A stretch of DNA of 64,000 nucleotides from Prochilodus magdalenae (lineage: Eukaryota; Chordata; Actinopteri; Characiformes; Prochilodontidae), in the NCBI GenBank assembly GCA_024036415.1, contig JAMWET010004109.1, positions 159,501 through 223,500 on the forward strand, in the 5' to 3' direction. The notes beneath the pieces were generated by a model. The model was not told the DNA's origin. It saw nothing but the letters and a program-made list of their open reading frames with translations, and made no database searches. The position numbers were made by a program, and so were the translations under genes. Below, one piece after another: positions 33,005-45,372 of this stretch. Within the stretch, counting starts at the first letter, position 1; each line of letters starts with the position of its first letter.

Positions 33005-33215
33005 TTTTGTCCATTTTTACTTTTATGCATCATTTGAGCATATCATCTGCTGTTTACACTTCGCGATTAATGGACCAACAGAAATGGCCCAAAGCTGTTT
33101 GGAAAGACGTCTGGTTCCATTGACTTACATTAAGGTTGAATGAGGTTTTTGGCCTCTCCTGTAAAGCTGCTATTTTGGAGATACTTGTTTTTCTTTGGAC
33201 AGCGACAATATGTTC
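33005..33215. repeat. Dispersed repeat shared with 2510-2735
   Basis: It contains 'cttttatgcatcatttga', 'tctggttccattgactt' and 'ggcctctcctgtaaagctg', matching 2510-2735 in order and orientation. Confidence 0.6.
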
Positions 33216-34015
33216 ATTAACACACATATTTATATTGTTTTTATACTTATTATAACAATAAAATGGTTAGATATGACATTTCCGGCCCACTACAAGCTTC
33301 TGCCTCCATCTGGGTACAGGCTCACAGACCACTAAAGGGGGCTTCATGGTCCACTAGTGGTCCACGGCCCACAGGCTGAGAAACCTTGGCCAAGGTAGTA
33401 TCTTATAAACACATGCTTCCATTACTTGCTAGCTTTGTTAGCCTTGTAGCTCAAACGCAAATCTAAAGAAACCAACTTTGTGTGTGCCTAACTGGTTGGA
33501 CCCAATGAGAGACCAACTCACCTGTCCAAGCCCTCGAATCACCTTGCAGAGGGGGCAGCTTAGTCCACGAGCCTGTGGTTGGCCAGCTCAAGCTGCGTTC
33601 ATGATAGCGTCAAGGTTTTATACGTTGATGGGAAGAATGTCCAAGAGAGAGAGAGAGTGCAAGACCCCAGGAGAGAGCCAACCTCTCTCTAGAAGAGTCC
33701 CAAACTTCGAAACCCCAAATTTCTCGCCGTTGCTCCAGCCGCCATTTTCGGCTGAGCACACAGTTTATAAGACCCCAGTGATTGGCGCCCCCATGTGGTC
33801 GAACATGGTAATCAGTATCTACCGCTAGCCAATAACACTGGTTCAACGAGGTCATGTGACATCGTGACTCACCCAACCGCAGGTCAGTCCTCTAAAGGCT
33901 AGACAATCATTCCACCCAATTAGGTAAAGCATCATGTATGTGTTCTATAGGTTGGATTATGATTTTAATTCTGTTCTAGTATGGTGACCCCCCACCCTTT
34001 ATAATGTAATATAAT
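33216..34015. other. Intron 2 sequence with a possible hAT end
   Basis: Near 33350-33390 'ggtccacggcccacaggctg' and 'agaaaccttgg' resemble the right end of the hAT-like element closing at 49242. The rest is unique, with a short (GA)n at 33640-33656. Confidence 0.3.
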
Positions 34016-34130
34016 ATCAAATAAATATAATATAATAATATATAAAATAAATATAATATAATAATATATAAAATAAATATAATATAATAATATATAAAAT
34101 AAATATAATATAATAATATGATGGTTTTTT
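34016..34130. repeat. AT-only minisatellite, about 31-bp unit
   Basis: A unit of about 31 bp with 'aaataaatataatataataa' is repeated roughly four times, ending in a short T run. Confidence 0.9.
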
Positions 34131-35151
34131 TTTTTAATATTGCTTTACAGCCCATTTCTGATGACGCTACAACGCCGACGGGTTCCTGTTTACATCAGGC
34201 CCAGGAACACCACCTCAGTTTCTAAATGTGGGAACTGTTATCTAACAGCTGGCTCTTCCTGGGGCCTTACTGTGACCATGCCTAACCGAGTTAGTGTATC
34301 TACAGTGTATCAGTGTCTTTGGTGCCTGTAACACACGAGTGGATTTCATATAGGCTCAGTCTGGACGCGAGTGGCGGAAAGAGGAGGACCAGTGGAGCTT
34401 CACTGAAAGTAATGGAGAAGGACAGGAAGCAGACTGAGCTGATAGGGTGGCTGGGTCCTCTCTGCAGGCGGAGTAAAGCTTCACCAGCTCATCAGCAGGA
34501 GGAGCGTGCTCACACACGCCCATGCCATACCTGCACCACTCAGTAACTAACTGAGGAAACAGTAAACGGTCATGGTGCTTGTTTTAGTGGAGCTGAAAGA
34601 GGACAGGTGGTGCAGGTTTGGTAACGGAGCCCACAGGAGGTTCTTAATGAACCTATTTCCAGGGAACGTGTGCCAGGAGCTGGCTGATGTAACCGTGCCC
34701 AAGATTTGATGATAGGCACAGATTTCATGGCATTCAGCTTCGACTTCACTATAGGCATCATCCATCGGCAGGAATACCTGATCTGCTTCAGATAGGAGCC
34801 AACCCAACACAGGAGCACCCACCTGAAAGGAGCAAACTGCAAGATGACGTAACTTCTAACAGTCCCAGCACAGTCTCTCCTCCCCCCTCTTCACTCCTTA
34901 CCAGTAGCATCTCCAGCGAGTTGGCAGCATCCATTCATACCACTTCTTCTTCTGTTGGCTGCTAAACGTGGCTTCTTGCAGAGTGGGGGCGGCGTTGGCG
35001 GTGGTAGTCGCTCACCAAGAGCGCCATGGTAGTGTTTACTGCTGTTTCATTGGCTACCTGCCCTTGAATGATGTAACCTGGGTGCAGCACCTTCAAGATG
35101 ATTGATAGGAGGATAGAATGCGCCGTCGGGGCTTCAGTGCTACTTCTAGCC
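34131..35151. other. Intron 2 sequence without a recognised feature
   Basis: About 1 kb. Short minus-strand frames near 34550-34840 lack domains. No repeat was recognised. Confidence 0.35.
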
Positions 35152-35716
35152 CTTTTCCACCAGCGTGGAACAGGTTCTGTTTTGGGTTCTGCACCTAATT
35201 TGGAACCATTCGGCACATTTATACCAAAAATAAATAAGCTTGGAACCGGAGAAGTTAGTTCCTAGCTGGAACTGAAAAAATGTTTCATCAACATGGTGCC
35301 GGTGTCAAAATCTTGCACTGTGCAAAATAGGTGCCATTCCAGCACTGGTGGAACCCGTGACGCAAGTGGCAAGGGGGTGTGGTGCTGCACAATGAACTGC
35401 ATTGAGCTGAACTCTGGAACAGTCGGATCCCACCAGTAATGTGCTTGAGGATGAGTGCATTCAACAGGAGGTGTCCGTCTTTTAATGAGCTACGATGTGA
35501 AGTGTTAAAAACACTTCCCGTTTAATCCATGCAGGAGATCTGGAATGTGGGAAACATGGTCCATCATGTTGGTTTTAGGCACCGACTCCTGCTCACGGGC
35601 TAAGGAGAGCCCACATCCAGATCAGCGCTCGGCTTTCCAACCAACTGAAATGGGTTCAGTAGAGCCTGGGAACCAGCACGGGCACGAGCACCAGCACTTT
35701 GTTGGTGGAAAAGAAG
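35152..35716. mobile_element. Nonautonomous element with CCTTTTCCACCA-type terminal repeats
   Basis: The left end 'gcccttttccaccagcg' is mirrored at the right end by 'gttggtggaaaagaag'. Subterminal 'ggaacaggttctgttttggg' at the left pairs loosely with 'gggaaccagcacgggcacga' at the right. No transposase is present. The superfamily is not assigned. Confidence 0.6.
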
Positions 35717-36720
35717 TGCCAGTGGTCTGCTGAGGAACCTCTTCTACATCTTCTTGTCTCCAGTAGTTGATCTGTGCTTGCTTTCTGGATGTAAACGAAC
35801 ATCTGGAATAACAGCTCAAACGCCATCTCTGCCATCTTGGTGCTGCAGTGTATTAACACTGTGCAGCGCCCTCTGTTGGCATTGATGCCATATCCTTTGA
35901 CATTCTTTGGTTCCAATAAAAACTGGTGCAAACACAGACTGGATCCCTGTAGAGCACCAAGGTTCTAAGAAGCCTGCAGAGAACCAATTCAAAAACCAGG
36001 GTTCTGTTGGTCCACTAGGGGTATTCTTCAGACTCTCCAGCTTGGACTAATTCCACTCCTACAGCACTACAGTGGCTCACTATTGCCTCTTCAGGTACAC
36101 AGTGGTATTATGGGACAGAACAGGCTTTGGTAGAAATCTGCTGCACCATACAGACGTCTTTGACACGCCATCCATACTGTTATTTCTTCACACCTAGAAG
36201 ACTACATTAGAGTACATATATGAAGGGCCCTAATTCGCTTTCCTCAATCGGCTCGAACCCTGATTTACCCCCTCAGATTATTAGCACCGGGCTTGGAAAC
36301 TGGAAATCACAGGGCTTAACAGACTTTTCTGGTTTACTGATGGAACTCTGATCTCAGCTTTTGGCATTTCAAATGTTGATCTTTAGAAATTCTTCCAAAT
36401 TAGACTTCATTCCGTCGCAGCTGAAGCGTGCTCATTTCAGATTTCAACTCAATGAACTGGAGAAACAGCTCATCTCCAATATGTTCAAGAAACACAATAT
36501 CAGACTCATGTACTGTTTAGGTTACACATCTATGTAATATATCTCACCCCGGTTCGCCTGCACAAACTATTCGCTAGGCTATAACAGAAATAACAAGTAC
36601 ACAATTTGACAAGTCCCCAGAGACACAGTGCGGTAAATCATTAACTGGCCCTTGATACTGTTTGTCTTTCCCATATTTTATTTTATCTAGCTAAAAGGTG
36701 TTTTTTGATGTTATGGTCAA
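35717..36720. other. Intron 2 sequence without a recognised feature
   Basis: About 1 kb of unique sequence. No gene or named repeat was seen. Confidence 0.35.
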
Positions 36721-36721
36721 A

Positions 36722-37020
36722 GGCCAGACATTCCCTCCATAAAAATGTGGTTGGTGTAGCCTAGCGGATAACACCACTATCTTGCTAACTACTAGCACTA
36801 TCCGCTAAGCTACACTAACCATGTCTTTATGGAGGAAATGTCTGGCATGGCCCCTACCACATGTGGAAGACTGGGGTTTGAATCCCAGTCTGGGTGACTA
36901 TGCTGTGCTACACCAATAAGAGTCCTTGGCCAAGACTCCTAACACTACATTAGCCTACCTGTAGCATGATTGACCTTGTAAGTCGCTCTGGATAAGAGTG
37001 TCGGCTAAATGCCATGAATG
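36722..37020 (+). repeat. tRNA-derived SINE with an inverted duplication of its head
   Basis: The body has a box B-like 'gggtttgaatcccagtctg' near 36872, then 'aagagtccttggccaagact', and a tail 'gtaagtcgctctggataaga' followed by 'gtgtcggctaaatgcc', typical of several fish SINE 3' domains. In front, 36722-36770 ('ggccagacattccctccata' ... 'gtagcctagcggata') pairs with 36798-36850 on the opposite strand, so the 5' head is present twice in opposite orientations. Confidence 0.8.
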
Positions 37021-38215
37021 TACATGGTTAAATCAGATGTCTATTTGGCTACCTATGGAAAAGCGAACTCATGAGCTGCACCACAATTCTGAAAAATCTC
37101 TAGAATCTGGTCCCCTGTGCAGCAATAATTGAAGAAGGTTAACTGAGATCTCCTTTTCTCTGACTGGGAATTCTGTCTGCTATGTCTCCCCGGCTCCGTG
37201 TTAATGTATTCTGTGGATGATTTTACAAATGCATTTACATACAGATGCCAGTCTTGCTTTGTTGTTGCCTGTATGCACACAGCCTGTCTTAAGGTGATGC
37301 CCTGGACGCTGTGTGTCCTTATTTCTCAATAAGCATAAAACCTAATTAAAATATGATTACAAACAAATACATATATCCGATTAGAAAAGCCCAATCCGGC
37401 CAAAAAGGTAAAAAAACACTGAATTAATTTGAATTTGTATTATTTCCACATTAATATGACATATAATAATTGAAGAAGGTTAACTTCACTACATGACTAC
37501 ATGACTTTGACTACATTGTCATTTTCATTCATGTTCAAATGACTTGGACATCTGATTCAAACAAATTCAAACCATCCTTTACTTCCTTACCTCTCCCCGT
37601 CCTCACTTCATCATCATCATCACGATCATTGCAGGTCTATGTGGTCGCAGCCCGGCCTGTATTTCCAGACCGTTCCACAGTATAAACCTGCTAATTAGCT
37701 AAAAGAAAAGTAATGCTTGCATAAAACATGTACCTACTAGCCACAGACAAAAAAAGAATGTGTTGTACAAAGCAGCTCCAATTATCTCTCCAAAAAATGC
37801 TTGGCTGAGGCCGGCAAAGCCGTCCACGAGGAGCGCAACCTATGCTCACGGAGATCAGAGCAGAGCAGGGCTAATGAGGACCAGCGCAAACACACCTCCG
37901 ACTCTGTGTGCGTGCCGGCTCTGCATTTTAAGCAGCTCGGCTCCCGGCCTTCTCTCTCTGATGACTTCCTGATCCACAGACCTGCTCTACACTCGGTCCA
38001 GACACAGTTTCTCTGATTCCAAGATTAGGAACTGAAGCCCTGGCTGCATAAAAGAGATCAAGCTTAGCCTACACTTTTTACCCCTTACCCCAACACATAG
38101 TCAGGGAGCCAAGCTGTTTGGTGTCTGAAGTTCTTTCTGTGGTTTAGCACTGGAGCTATGAGGCTAATGAAGACAGGCAAGAGCTGCTGGTAGGAAAACA
38201 CGGGTGGAGGTTTGG
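37021..38215. other. Intron 2 sequence, partly GC-rich
   Basis: No exon or RNA gene was identified. The 37750-38015 segment is GC-richer and free of repeats, and could be conserved noncoding DNA. Confidence 0.35.
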
Positions 38216-38219
38216 GCTT

Positions 38220-38353
38220 GGACGGTAACGTCACCAAAGACTGCAGTGGTGTCGTACCAGACTGTCATGGAGTGATTCAGAATGGCAGCAGGTCATCTTC
38301 AGTGACGAGTCCCGCTTTAGTCTCGGTGGAGACGCCCAACGAATCCGTGTGTA
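38220..38353 (+). mobile_element. Tc1-like element family B, short fragment
   Basis: It matches the interior of the family B copies from 'gtcaccaaagactgcagtgg' through 'gacgagtcccgctttagtct' to 'cgaatccgtgtgt', then breaks off. The reading covers WQQVIFSDESRFSL. Confidence 0.75.
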
Positions 38354-38474
38354 GTGTCTTATTGTCACAGTGACATCCATAGTTCACGCCCCACCTGTTA
38401 GCACTGTGCTAACTGGATGCCTAGAGCCCCATCAAGTTGCTTATGTGGTTCTGACACCATAAGACTCTCAAATT

Positions 38475-38765
38475 CACAACTCAATCAATCAATCAATCTT
38501 TATTTGTATAGCGCTTTTTACAACCAACATTGTCTCAAAGCAGCTTTACAGAAAATCAATTTGTTATAAAAAAGAAAGAAAAGAAAAAAAAAACCACAAA
38601 GTTAATGTACAGACATCCGGGGGTGGGGGAAACCGGGTCCTAGCCCCTCTTGAGCAAGCCAGAGGCAACAGTGGCGAGGAAAAGCTCCCTTGAGTAAGGA
38701 AGAAACCTCGAGAGGAACCAGGCTCAAGGGCGGAACCCAACCTCCTCAGGTCAACTAATGCTGAC
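38475..38765. repeat. Widespread teleost dispersed repeat
   Basis: It begins with 'aatcaatcaatctttatttg' and 'tatagcgctttttacaacc', continues through an A-rich linker, and ends with 'aaggaagaaacctcgagagg' and 'aaccaggctcaagggcgg'. I recognise this as common in fish genomes but cannot name the family safely. Confidence 0.7.
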
Positions 38766-40190
38766 CTTAGATCAAACGATTTTCAAGCGATTTTACTGTC
38801 ACAGGCAAATTTCCAAAGTCTTGCTAGAGTAGCGTCGCGCTCACGTCATCTCGATTAAGTGTAAGGTGGCCAGGATTGCAGTCTGTTTCTCGTCCTGGCG
38901 TTCCGATAAAATCAGCCGGGTTTAATATTATCGTAAGTCGTAGGTCTTGGCTCACGCAAATAGTGACGTAAACATTGTCGACAACCAATAGGAGAGCTCC
39001 AAAGTTCCAAACGGGAAGCCGCAAGCCAAGTACAGGAATGTCTGGCGGAGATTCGACATGGAGGGGAGTCTGGCGAGGGCTCAGAAACGTATCTTCCCAT
39101 TTCTACCACAACAGAGTGGAAAAGGTGGACACGAACTGCTCAAGCCCTCGAAATCCCCGGGGCTAACGCGAGCCCAAGTCATGGGACTGAGTCGGCACAA
39201 ACAAAAACACATCCAGGAGTTCATTAATGCGCAGAGATGTGCAGTAAACAGTCCGATTCTAAATCACGCACGCATTAAAGCTATGCTCACGTTATCCTAT
39301 CTTGTAACGAAGGGTAGTTATGCTATGCTAAAGCTAACTAGCTAGCTAGCTGAACACTGCCGAACGGGGCTACAGTGCTTACATTTAGCCTACCAGCGAG
39401 CATGATGGGAAATACTCTCAAAATCTAGTTGCAGTCTTGTAAATAGTGACTCTGCAAGATTCCCAGTCTGTGCAAAATCAGTCTGTGACTAAAAGTCTGT
39501 GATGTGTCTTTAGATATGAGAGGGGGTCAGACTTCAGCCTATTAAATGTCTTTCCAGAGTCTTTTCAAAGTCTCCTAGTGTATGGTTAGCATTAGCTAAC
39601 TGCAGCTAAGGTGGGCTGAAAGACGACCCCGTTCCTCATCTATCACTTTAGATCTCCAGCAAGGTAAAGTCCTGTTGATTGGAACTGCTTCTCTGCTGTC
39701 CTCTTTAGATCACTCACATTGTCCCCATGCAGCTGTGTGCAGGCCGCAGCAGTACCGGGCCAGAGATGATGGCTCCCGTGCTTTATACTGCTCTGCCTCG
39801 AGGGACGGTGTGGCTAGAAGTGCCATGGCTCCCGGCCTGGTCTGAATGAACTCTGGCCGACCTTCAAGGTTGCATAAATTTTTCAAGAGGCTCGCCCTCA
39901 ACCTCCTTTCCTGCTTACCAGTCACTGCCCGAGTGACCCCAGCCAAACTGCCAAGCTATTTCCATCCCGAGGCTTCATTCTACGGCACAACAATTAGCGC
40001 TGACCGATATAATTGAAATATTGGCTGTGCTGGTATATGGTTTTTAGTGGTACTGTTTTAGTAGGGATGTGTGTTCTGACCACTTTGGATAATATGCCCA
40101 TATGCCAGCTTGCCAAGGTAACACTGAAAATGGGGAGTTGGTTATATGTATTCTATGAAACCTCAAAGGGAGGTGGTGTGTTTTTCTTTT
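38766..40190. other. Intron 2 sequence without a recognised feature
   Basis: About 1.4 kb with no repeat or domain-bearing frame that I can identify. Confidence 0.35.
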
Positions 40191-40194
40191 AGGT

Positions 40195-41125
40195 AAAAAT
40201 CCGGTGAGCACAAGATCCTATCAAAAATACATCATATCTGCATCTAGTGCTCACCTGATAGTATCAGGTGCACACAACATAGTATCTAGTGCGCAGATGA
40301 TAGTAAAATTACTCACCACATAGTATCTGGTACTTACCAGATACTATTTCCTGCTCACCTAACAGTACTGGGTGCACACATGTTGACACTGAGTGCTTAC
40401 CACTGGGTGCACAGCATATAGTATCGGGTGCCGACCACATAATATCTTGTACTCATCCATACCATCAGGTGCACCTAATAGCATTGTGTGCGCACATGAT
40501 AAATCTGAGTGCTTACCACATGACAGCACATCACTTATTATCGGGTGCTGACCACATAAAATCTCGTACTTACCTAATACTATCAGGTGCACACCACATA
40601 CTATCTAGTGCTCACGTAATAGTACTGGTGAGCACATGTTGATACTGAATGCTTACCACTGTGTGCACACCATATAGTATCGGGTGCCGACCACATAATA
40701 TCTTGTACTCATCCATACCATCAGGTGCACCGAATAGCATTGTGTGCGCACATGATAAATCTGAGTGCTTACCACATGATAGCACATCACATATTATCAG
40801 GTGCCGACCACATAATATCTCATACTTACCTAATACTATCAGGTGCACACCACATACTATCTAGTGCTCAGCATATACTATCTGGTGCTCACATAATAGT
40901 ACTGGGTGCACACATGTTGATACTGAGTGCTTACTACTGGGTGCACACCATATAGTATCGGGTGCCGACCACATAAAATCTTGTACTTACCTAATACTAT
41001 CAGGTGCACACCACATACTATCTAGCGCTCAGCATATACTATCTGGTGCTCACGTAATAGTATTGGGTGCACCCATGATGGTATTGACTGCTTACCACAT
41101 TATCAGTATCTGGTGCTCACCTAAA
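40195..41125. repeat. Minisatellite 'ACTATCAGGTGCACACCACAT' type with about 256-bp higher-order unit
   Basis: Short units such as 'tatcaggtgcacaccacata' and 'tgagtgcttaccacatgat' are arranged in larger repeats. The block 'cacatgttga' plus 'actga' occurs at about 40377, 40633 and 40911, and 'tagcattgtgtgcgcacatg' at about 40479 and 40735. Confidence 0.85.
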
Positions 41126-41324
41126 AAAAAAAACCACACCCTCCTGTAAGGGGCTCTGTGATTTTCTCCATGTTTTGGAATGTAATGAATGCCCGATTAA
41201 CCCATATTCTATATTTGCCTGGTTTCATGTACCATAAATTGATCATAATTGATTTTGCCAGATTATTATCAATATCTCTTTATCCTGTTTAATGAAACTC
41301 TGAAACTGGGTTGGGAATTCCGTG

Positions 41325-41690
41325 CAGGCCACTGAAGATCCACCACAGCAAACTCCTGGCTTTGTGCACAGGGATGCAGTCATGATGGAAGAGGCATGGG
41401 TTCTTCCCCACAGAGTTGGAAGCCTATAAATGTGTGGAGCGTTCTCCTGGGTTCATCCTCCAAACCAAGGTTCCGCCATGACACTAGTGAAGCATGATTC
41501 ACCACTCCTGGAGACAGGGTTCCACTGCTCCGGAGTCCAGAGGCAGCACCCTACACCACTCCAGCCCACACTTGGCACTGCTCATAGTGATCCTAAGCTT
41601 GTGTGCGGCTGCTCGGCCATGTAGACCCATTTCATGAAGCTCCTGATGCACGGCCCTCCTGCTGATGTTCCTTCCCGTATTAATCATTCC
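41325..41690 (-). mobile_element. Tc1-like relic, strongly degraded
   Basis: On the minus strand fragments read ELHEMGLHGRAAAHK (N-terminal DNA-binding region) and GLEWCRVLPLDSGAVEPCLQE (around the usual 'VLWSDES' site), each with losses. No intact frame or terminal repeat remains. Confidence 0.55.
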
Positions 41691-42585
41691 TGGTTTCATC
41701 TTATTACAGCTAGTTTTGTCATTACAAAAGAGCTTAAACATTCCAAGATTTCTTGAAGCAGCCTTTGTGAAAAGATGTGAAGCACGCCAAAACGCTCCTC
41801 CTGGACTCAGCGCTGCGCTCGCAGCTCCGAGGGAATCTGAGACGGGGAAAGAAAAACTGCCTGGCGCTGTGCAACTCTCCGAGCTTTGCTCAGGCCTCCC
41901 TGGAATAGGACCAGACTTCCAAACCACTTCGGAACGAGAAAGTAACAGAATCGTCTTCCGGGACCGGGCTGCTTTTCCGCTGGCTGGAGATGGACCGGAG
42001 ATGATGATGATGATGTCCTTGAGTCAACATTTATCTGCCTCCCCGCTCCGTGGGAAGCGCTGCACATTAGGGAGACGGATGTAGGCGGCTTCACCTGTTG
42101 GGACGCCTGCCAAGAGGAACGGCGTGCCGAGATTTTGCCGCCGTACACGATTCCTCAAAACTGGCAGATCTGGTAAAAAGTTATCAGGTGATCTGTGCTT
42201 TTTCCCTGACACCACCGTAATCATTGTTTAAGAAGTGCAGATTTTATGTTTGAGCATCTGAACGCCGTGTCAATGTCAGCCCTGGGACGGCACTGCAGGT
42301 GTAAGGCTTTCCATTCAAATCCAGAAGATTAGGGATCTTCAAAACGAGGAAAAATGGATCCTTTCAAATATTTGCTGACTTCAAAGTAAGCCGTGGCACA
42401 TGACGTTTCCTCTGACTTCCTCCTCCTTTTATCTTTCCTTTAACTTCCAAATCAATCTTAACTAGAACCCATGCACCAGAGCTGTCAGTGTTGACACTGC
42501 AGTTTGTAACTTTACAGCAGAGAGGAGCTAAATGTGTTACACGTACCAAACCGGAGAACAACCACACAATACATCAGGATATTAA
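41691..42585. other. Intron 2 sequence without a recognised feature
   Basis: Unique sequence with overlapping short frames near 41800-42150. No domain was recognised. Confidence 0.35.
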
Positions 42586-43312
42586 CACCACCTCCTTCTG
42601 TCTACACCTACTGTCCATTACGTCAGCTCCACTGTCCATACAGGACACTCTGTAGGTGTACAGGTCCAGACTGTAGTCCATCTGTTTCTCTGTGTACTGT
42701 ATTACCCTGTTCTTCAATGGCCCCCACAGGACCACCACAGAGCAGGTATGATGTGGGTGGTGGATCATTCTCAGCACTGCAGTGACACTGAGGTGGTGGT
42801 GGTGTGTTAGTGTGGGTGGTGCTGGTGTGAGTGGATCAGAAACAGCAGTGCTGCTGGAGTGTTGAGACACTGTGTCCACTCACTGTCCACTCTATTAGAC
42901 ACTCCTACCTTGCTGGTCCACCTTGTAGATGGACAGTCAGAGACGATAGCTCATCTGCTGCTGCACAGTGCAGTGTTGGTCATCCTCTAGTCCTTCATCA
43001 GTGGGCACAGGACGCTGCCCCACAGGACGCTGCCCACAGGATGCTGCCCACGGGACGCTGCCCACAGGACGCTGCCGAGCTGGACAGTGTTGTTGGTGGA
43101 GGATTCTCGGTCCAGCTATGAAGCTGAAGTGTCCAGCAGCACCGCTGTGTCTGCTCCACTCACACCAGCACCACACACACTAACACACCACCACCACTTC
43201 AGTGTCACTGCAGTGCTGAGAATGATCCACCACCCACATAGTACCTGCTCTGTGGTGGTCCTGTGGGGGTCCTGACCATTGAAGAACAGGGTAATACAGT
43301 ATAAAGAGAAAC
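42586..43312. mobile_element. Palindromic nonautonomous element, family P, copy with both arms
   Basis: The left outer end is 'ccacctccttctgtctacac'. Arms include 'gatgtgggtggtggatcatt' at 42750 and its complement near 43225, and 'gtggtggtggtgtgttagtg' and its complement near 43180. The centre contains five 'caggacgctgcccca'-type units. The right outer end is truncated after 'aatacagtataaagagaaac'. Confidence 0.8.
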
Positions 43313-44115
43313 ATGCTCTATGTTCTATATGTTCTATATAGTAGGTTCTACTAGTGGAGGAGAACACTTTAATCCGTCAACGTATCATTCAGGTGGTCCC
43401 TCGTATTATGGTTCTATATATAATCACTAAGGAGCCCATGAGGAACAGCCGTTCTCGTGGTTTTGCTGTTGTCATCATGTGACAGACCCTGACTTTTATG
43501 ACCATTCCAGCAGTACTGGGATATTACAGGCCAGATCAGCTAAACCAATCACACTCAGTCCTCAGTCCTCCATCCTCTGGTCCTCCGTTTCTATGTCCTG
43601 AAATGGTGGCGTGTCTAAATTCTGAAACAATGCATCACGACGCTGAATTGGACGTTTAGAAAGCGACCACCAGTTTGTGTGACCATCAATCAATGCCAAT
43701 CAACATCAGCATGCCCACATCATGTGCCACTCAACCTCACTCAATCTCAGTCACTTGTGCATTAACATGAATACAGTAAGCCTTTGAATACAGTCACGTG
43801 TGGCTCGGCACAAATGTGCTATAGGATGGTTACACCGTTTGCTTAGAACCAGAGCCATTTAGAAACCTCTGCACTCTCCAGTCCGTATGTGAGAGCTAAG
43901 CTATAATAGCATTTCTTGGTCTGGTGCTGAGAACTGCATGCAGATGCATCCACCTTTGCAGCCTACTGCAGTTTAAACCCACAGCCAATCAGAACAGAGC
44001 TCATTAACATACATCCAGTGCTTGAAGTGGTTAAAAAAAAAAATGTGCCGGTCCTTTACACATCAGCCAGGATCAGGAGATCAATCATTCTGGATTTCTA
44101 CAGTGAATGTAAATG
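43313..44115. other. Intron 2 sequence without a recognised feature
   Basis: Unique sequence. No gene or repeat that I can name. Confidence 0.35.
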
Positions 44116-44119
44116 AAAC

Positions 44120-44400
44120 TAGGCGCCATGGTGGTGCAGCAAGAGGGGTCCGGGTTCTAATCCCCGCCCACGTGAGCGGGGGGCTTTTCCGTGTGTGTCT
44201 GGGTTTCCTCCTCCGGATGGTTTCCTGTGTCCAAACTCATCCAGTCCGGTCAGCTGAAGATGCTAAACCGCCCACTGGGACTGAGCGTGGTCTGTGTGTC
44301 TGTCCAGGGTGTTTCCTGCCTAATGAGCACTGGGATAGGCTCCAGCACCCCTGTATGGATAAGTGGCTTAGAAGACGGATGGATGCGGACGGATGCTCTG
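44120..44400 (+). repeat. tRNA-derived SINE, degraded
   Basis: The head is 'aggcgccatggtggtgcagc' with 'gggttctaatccccgcccac' as box B. The body has 'gtctgggtttcctcctccgg' and 'gtttcctgcctaatgagcac', and the tail is 'gataggctccagcacccc' followed by 'gtatggataagtggcttag'. This order is that of a common fish SINE. The long frame across it (44022-44636) is not a gene. Confidence 0.8.
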
Positions 44401-44918
44401 TATTATGTGTGTGCGAGTTATGCGAGTGCGTCTCCCTGCAGCATGCAGATATTAATAAGCCAGTCATTTCTTTGTGTAGTCGCTGTTATTCAGTAAAAGC
44501 AGGAGATGAATATGGCATAATCGAGATGTATGTTATTTTAACAAGCAATAAAAACAAAACAAACACTTTAGTGTGTCGTTGGGAGCCAGTACGGCGAAGG
44601 CATGTGGCTGTGAAACCTCCTTTCGGCTTTCTGTAGTTGCTTGGTGTTGGCTCCTGTTCTGTGAGTGTGATCGAGGACTTGATTTGTGAAAGGGGATGCG
44701 TACTTTGAGGGGAGCTGAATCGGATACTACACGACAGACTGTGTGCTATTTAATTCTAAGGACGGTCGAGAAGTTGCTGTGTCCAAACAGGACTGGTAGT
44801 GTAGTTTGAGCATGGTAACTGTCCAGGGTCCTGTGATAAACTATGCTGAAGGGCAGCTATCTTCATTAACCTGTCAGAAACTCACACAGTAGCTACCTGC
44901 TGAGTTATGCTATGGTAA
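44401..44918. other. Intron 2 sequence without a recognised feature
   Basis: Unique sequence between the SINE and an AAT microsatellite. Confidence 0.35.
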
Positions 44919-44919
44919 C

Positions 44920-44920
44920 C

Positions 44921-44975
<55 letters not shown>

Positions 44976-45064
44976 TAAAAATCACATAATTAAAATGACA
45001 ACAAAATAAAAATAATACTAAAATTAAATTACATAAAAAAAATCATAATTAAAATTACAAACTA

Positions 45065-45097
<33 letters not shown>

Positions 45098-45372
45098 GAA
45101 AATGCAAATCACAATTAAAATTGCATACAAAATACAAATAATAATGAAATAAAAATAATTTTTAAAAAATTATAAAAATAAATTACATAATTAAAACGAC
45201 AAACCAAATGACAATAATAATAATAATAATAATAAAAATGCAAATCACTATAAAATTGCATACAAAATACAAATAATAATAAAGTAAAAAATAATGAAAA
45301 AATAAAATAAATAATAAATTACATAATTAAAATGACAAACCAAATAATAATAATAATAATAACAATAACATA
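44920..45372. repeat. (AAT)n microsatellite cluster
   Basis: Four AAT runs (about 44924-44974, 45068-45096, 45210-45234, 45345-45362) are separated by related linkers with 'aaaatgcaaatcac' and 'aattaaaatgacaaac'. The cluster grew by duplication of a run-plus-linker unit. Confidence 0.9.

Noticed and set aside
36860..36990. True tRNA gene
   Set aside because: Only the box B-like part is tRNA-like, and it is followed by a SINE body and tail.
44022..44636. A 204-codon plus-strand frame
   Set aside because: Its centre is a tRNA-derived SINE and the translation has no recognisable domain.
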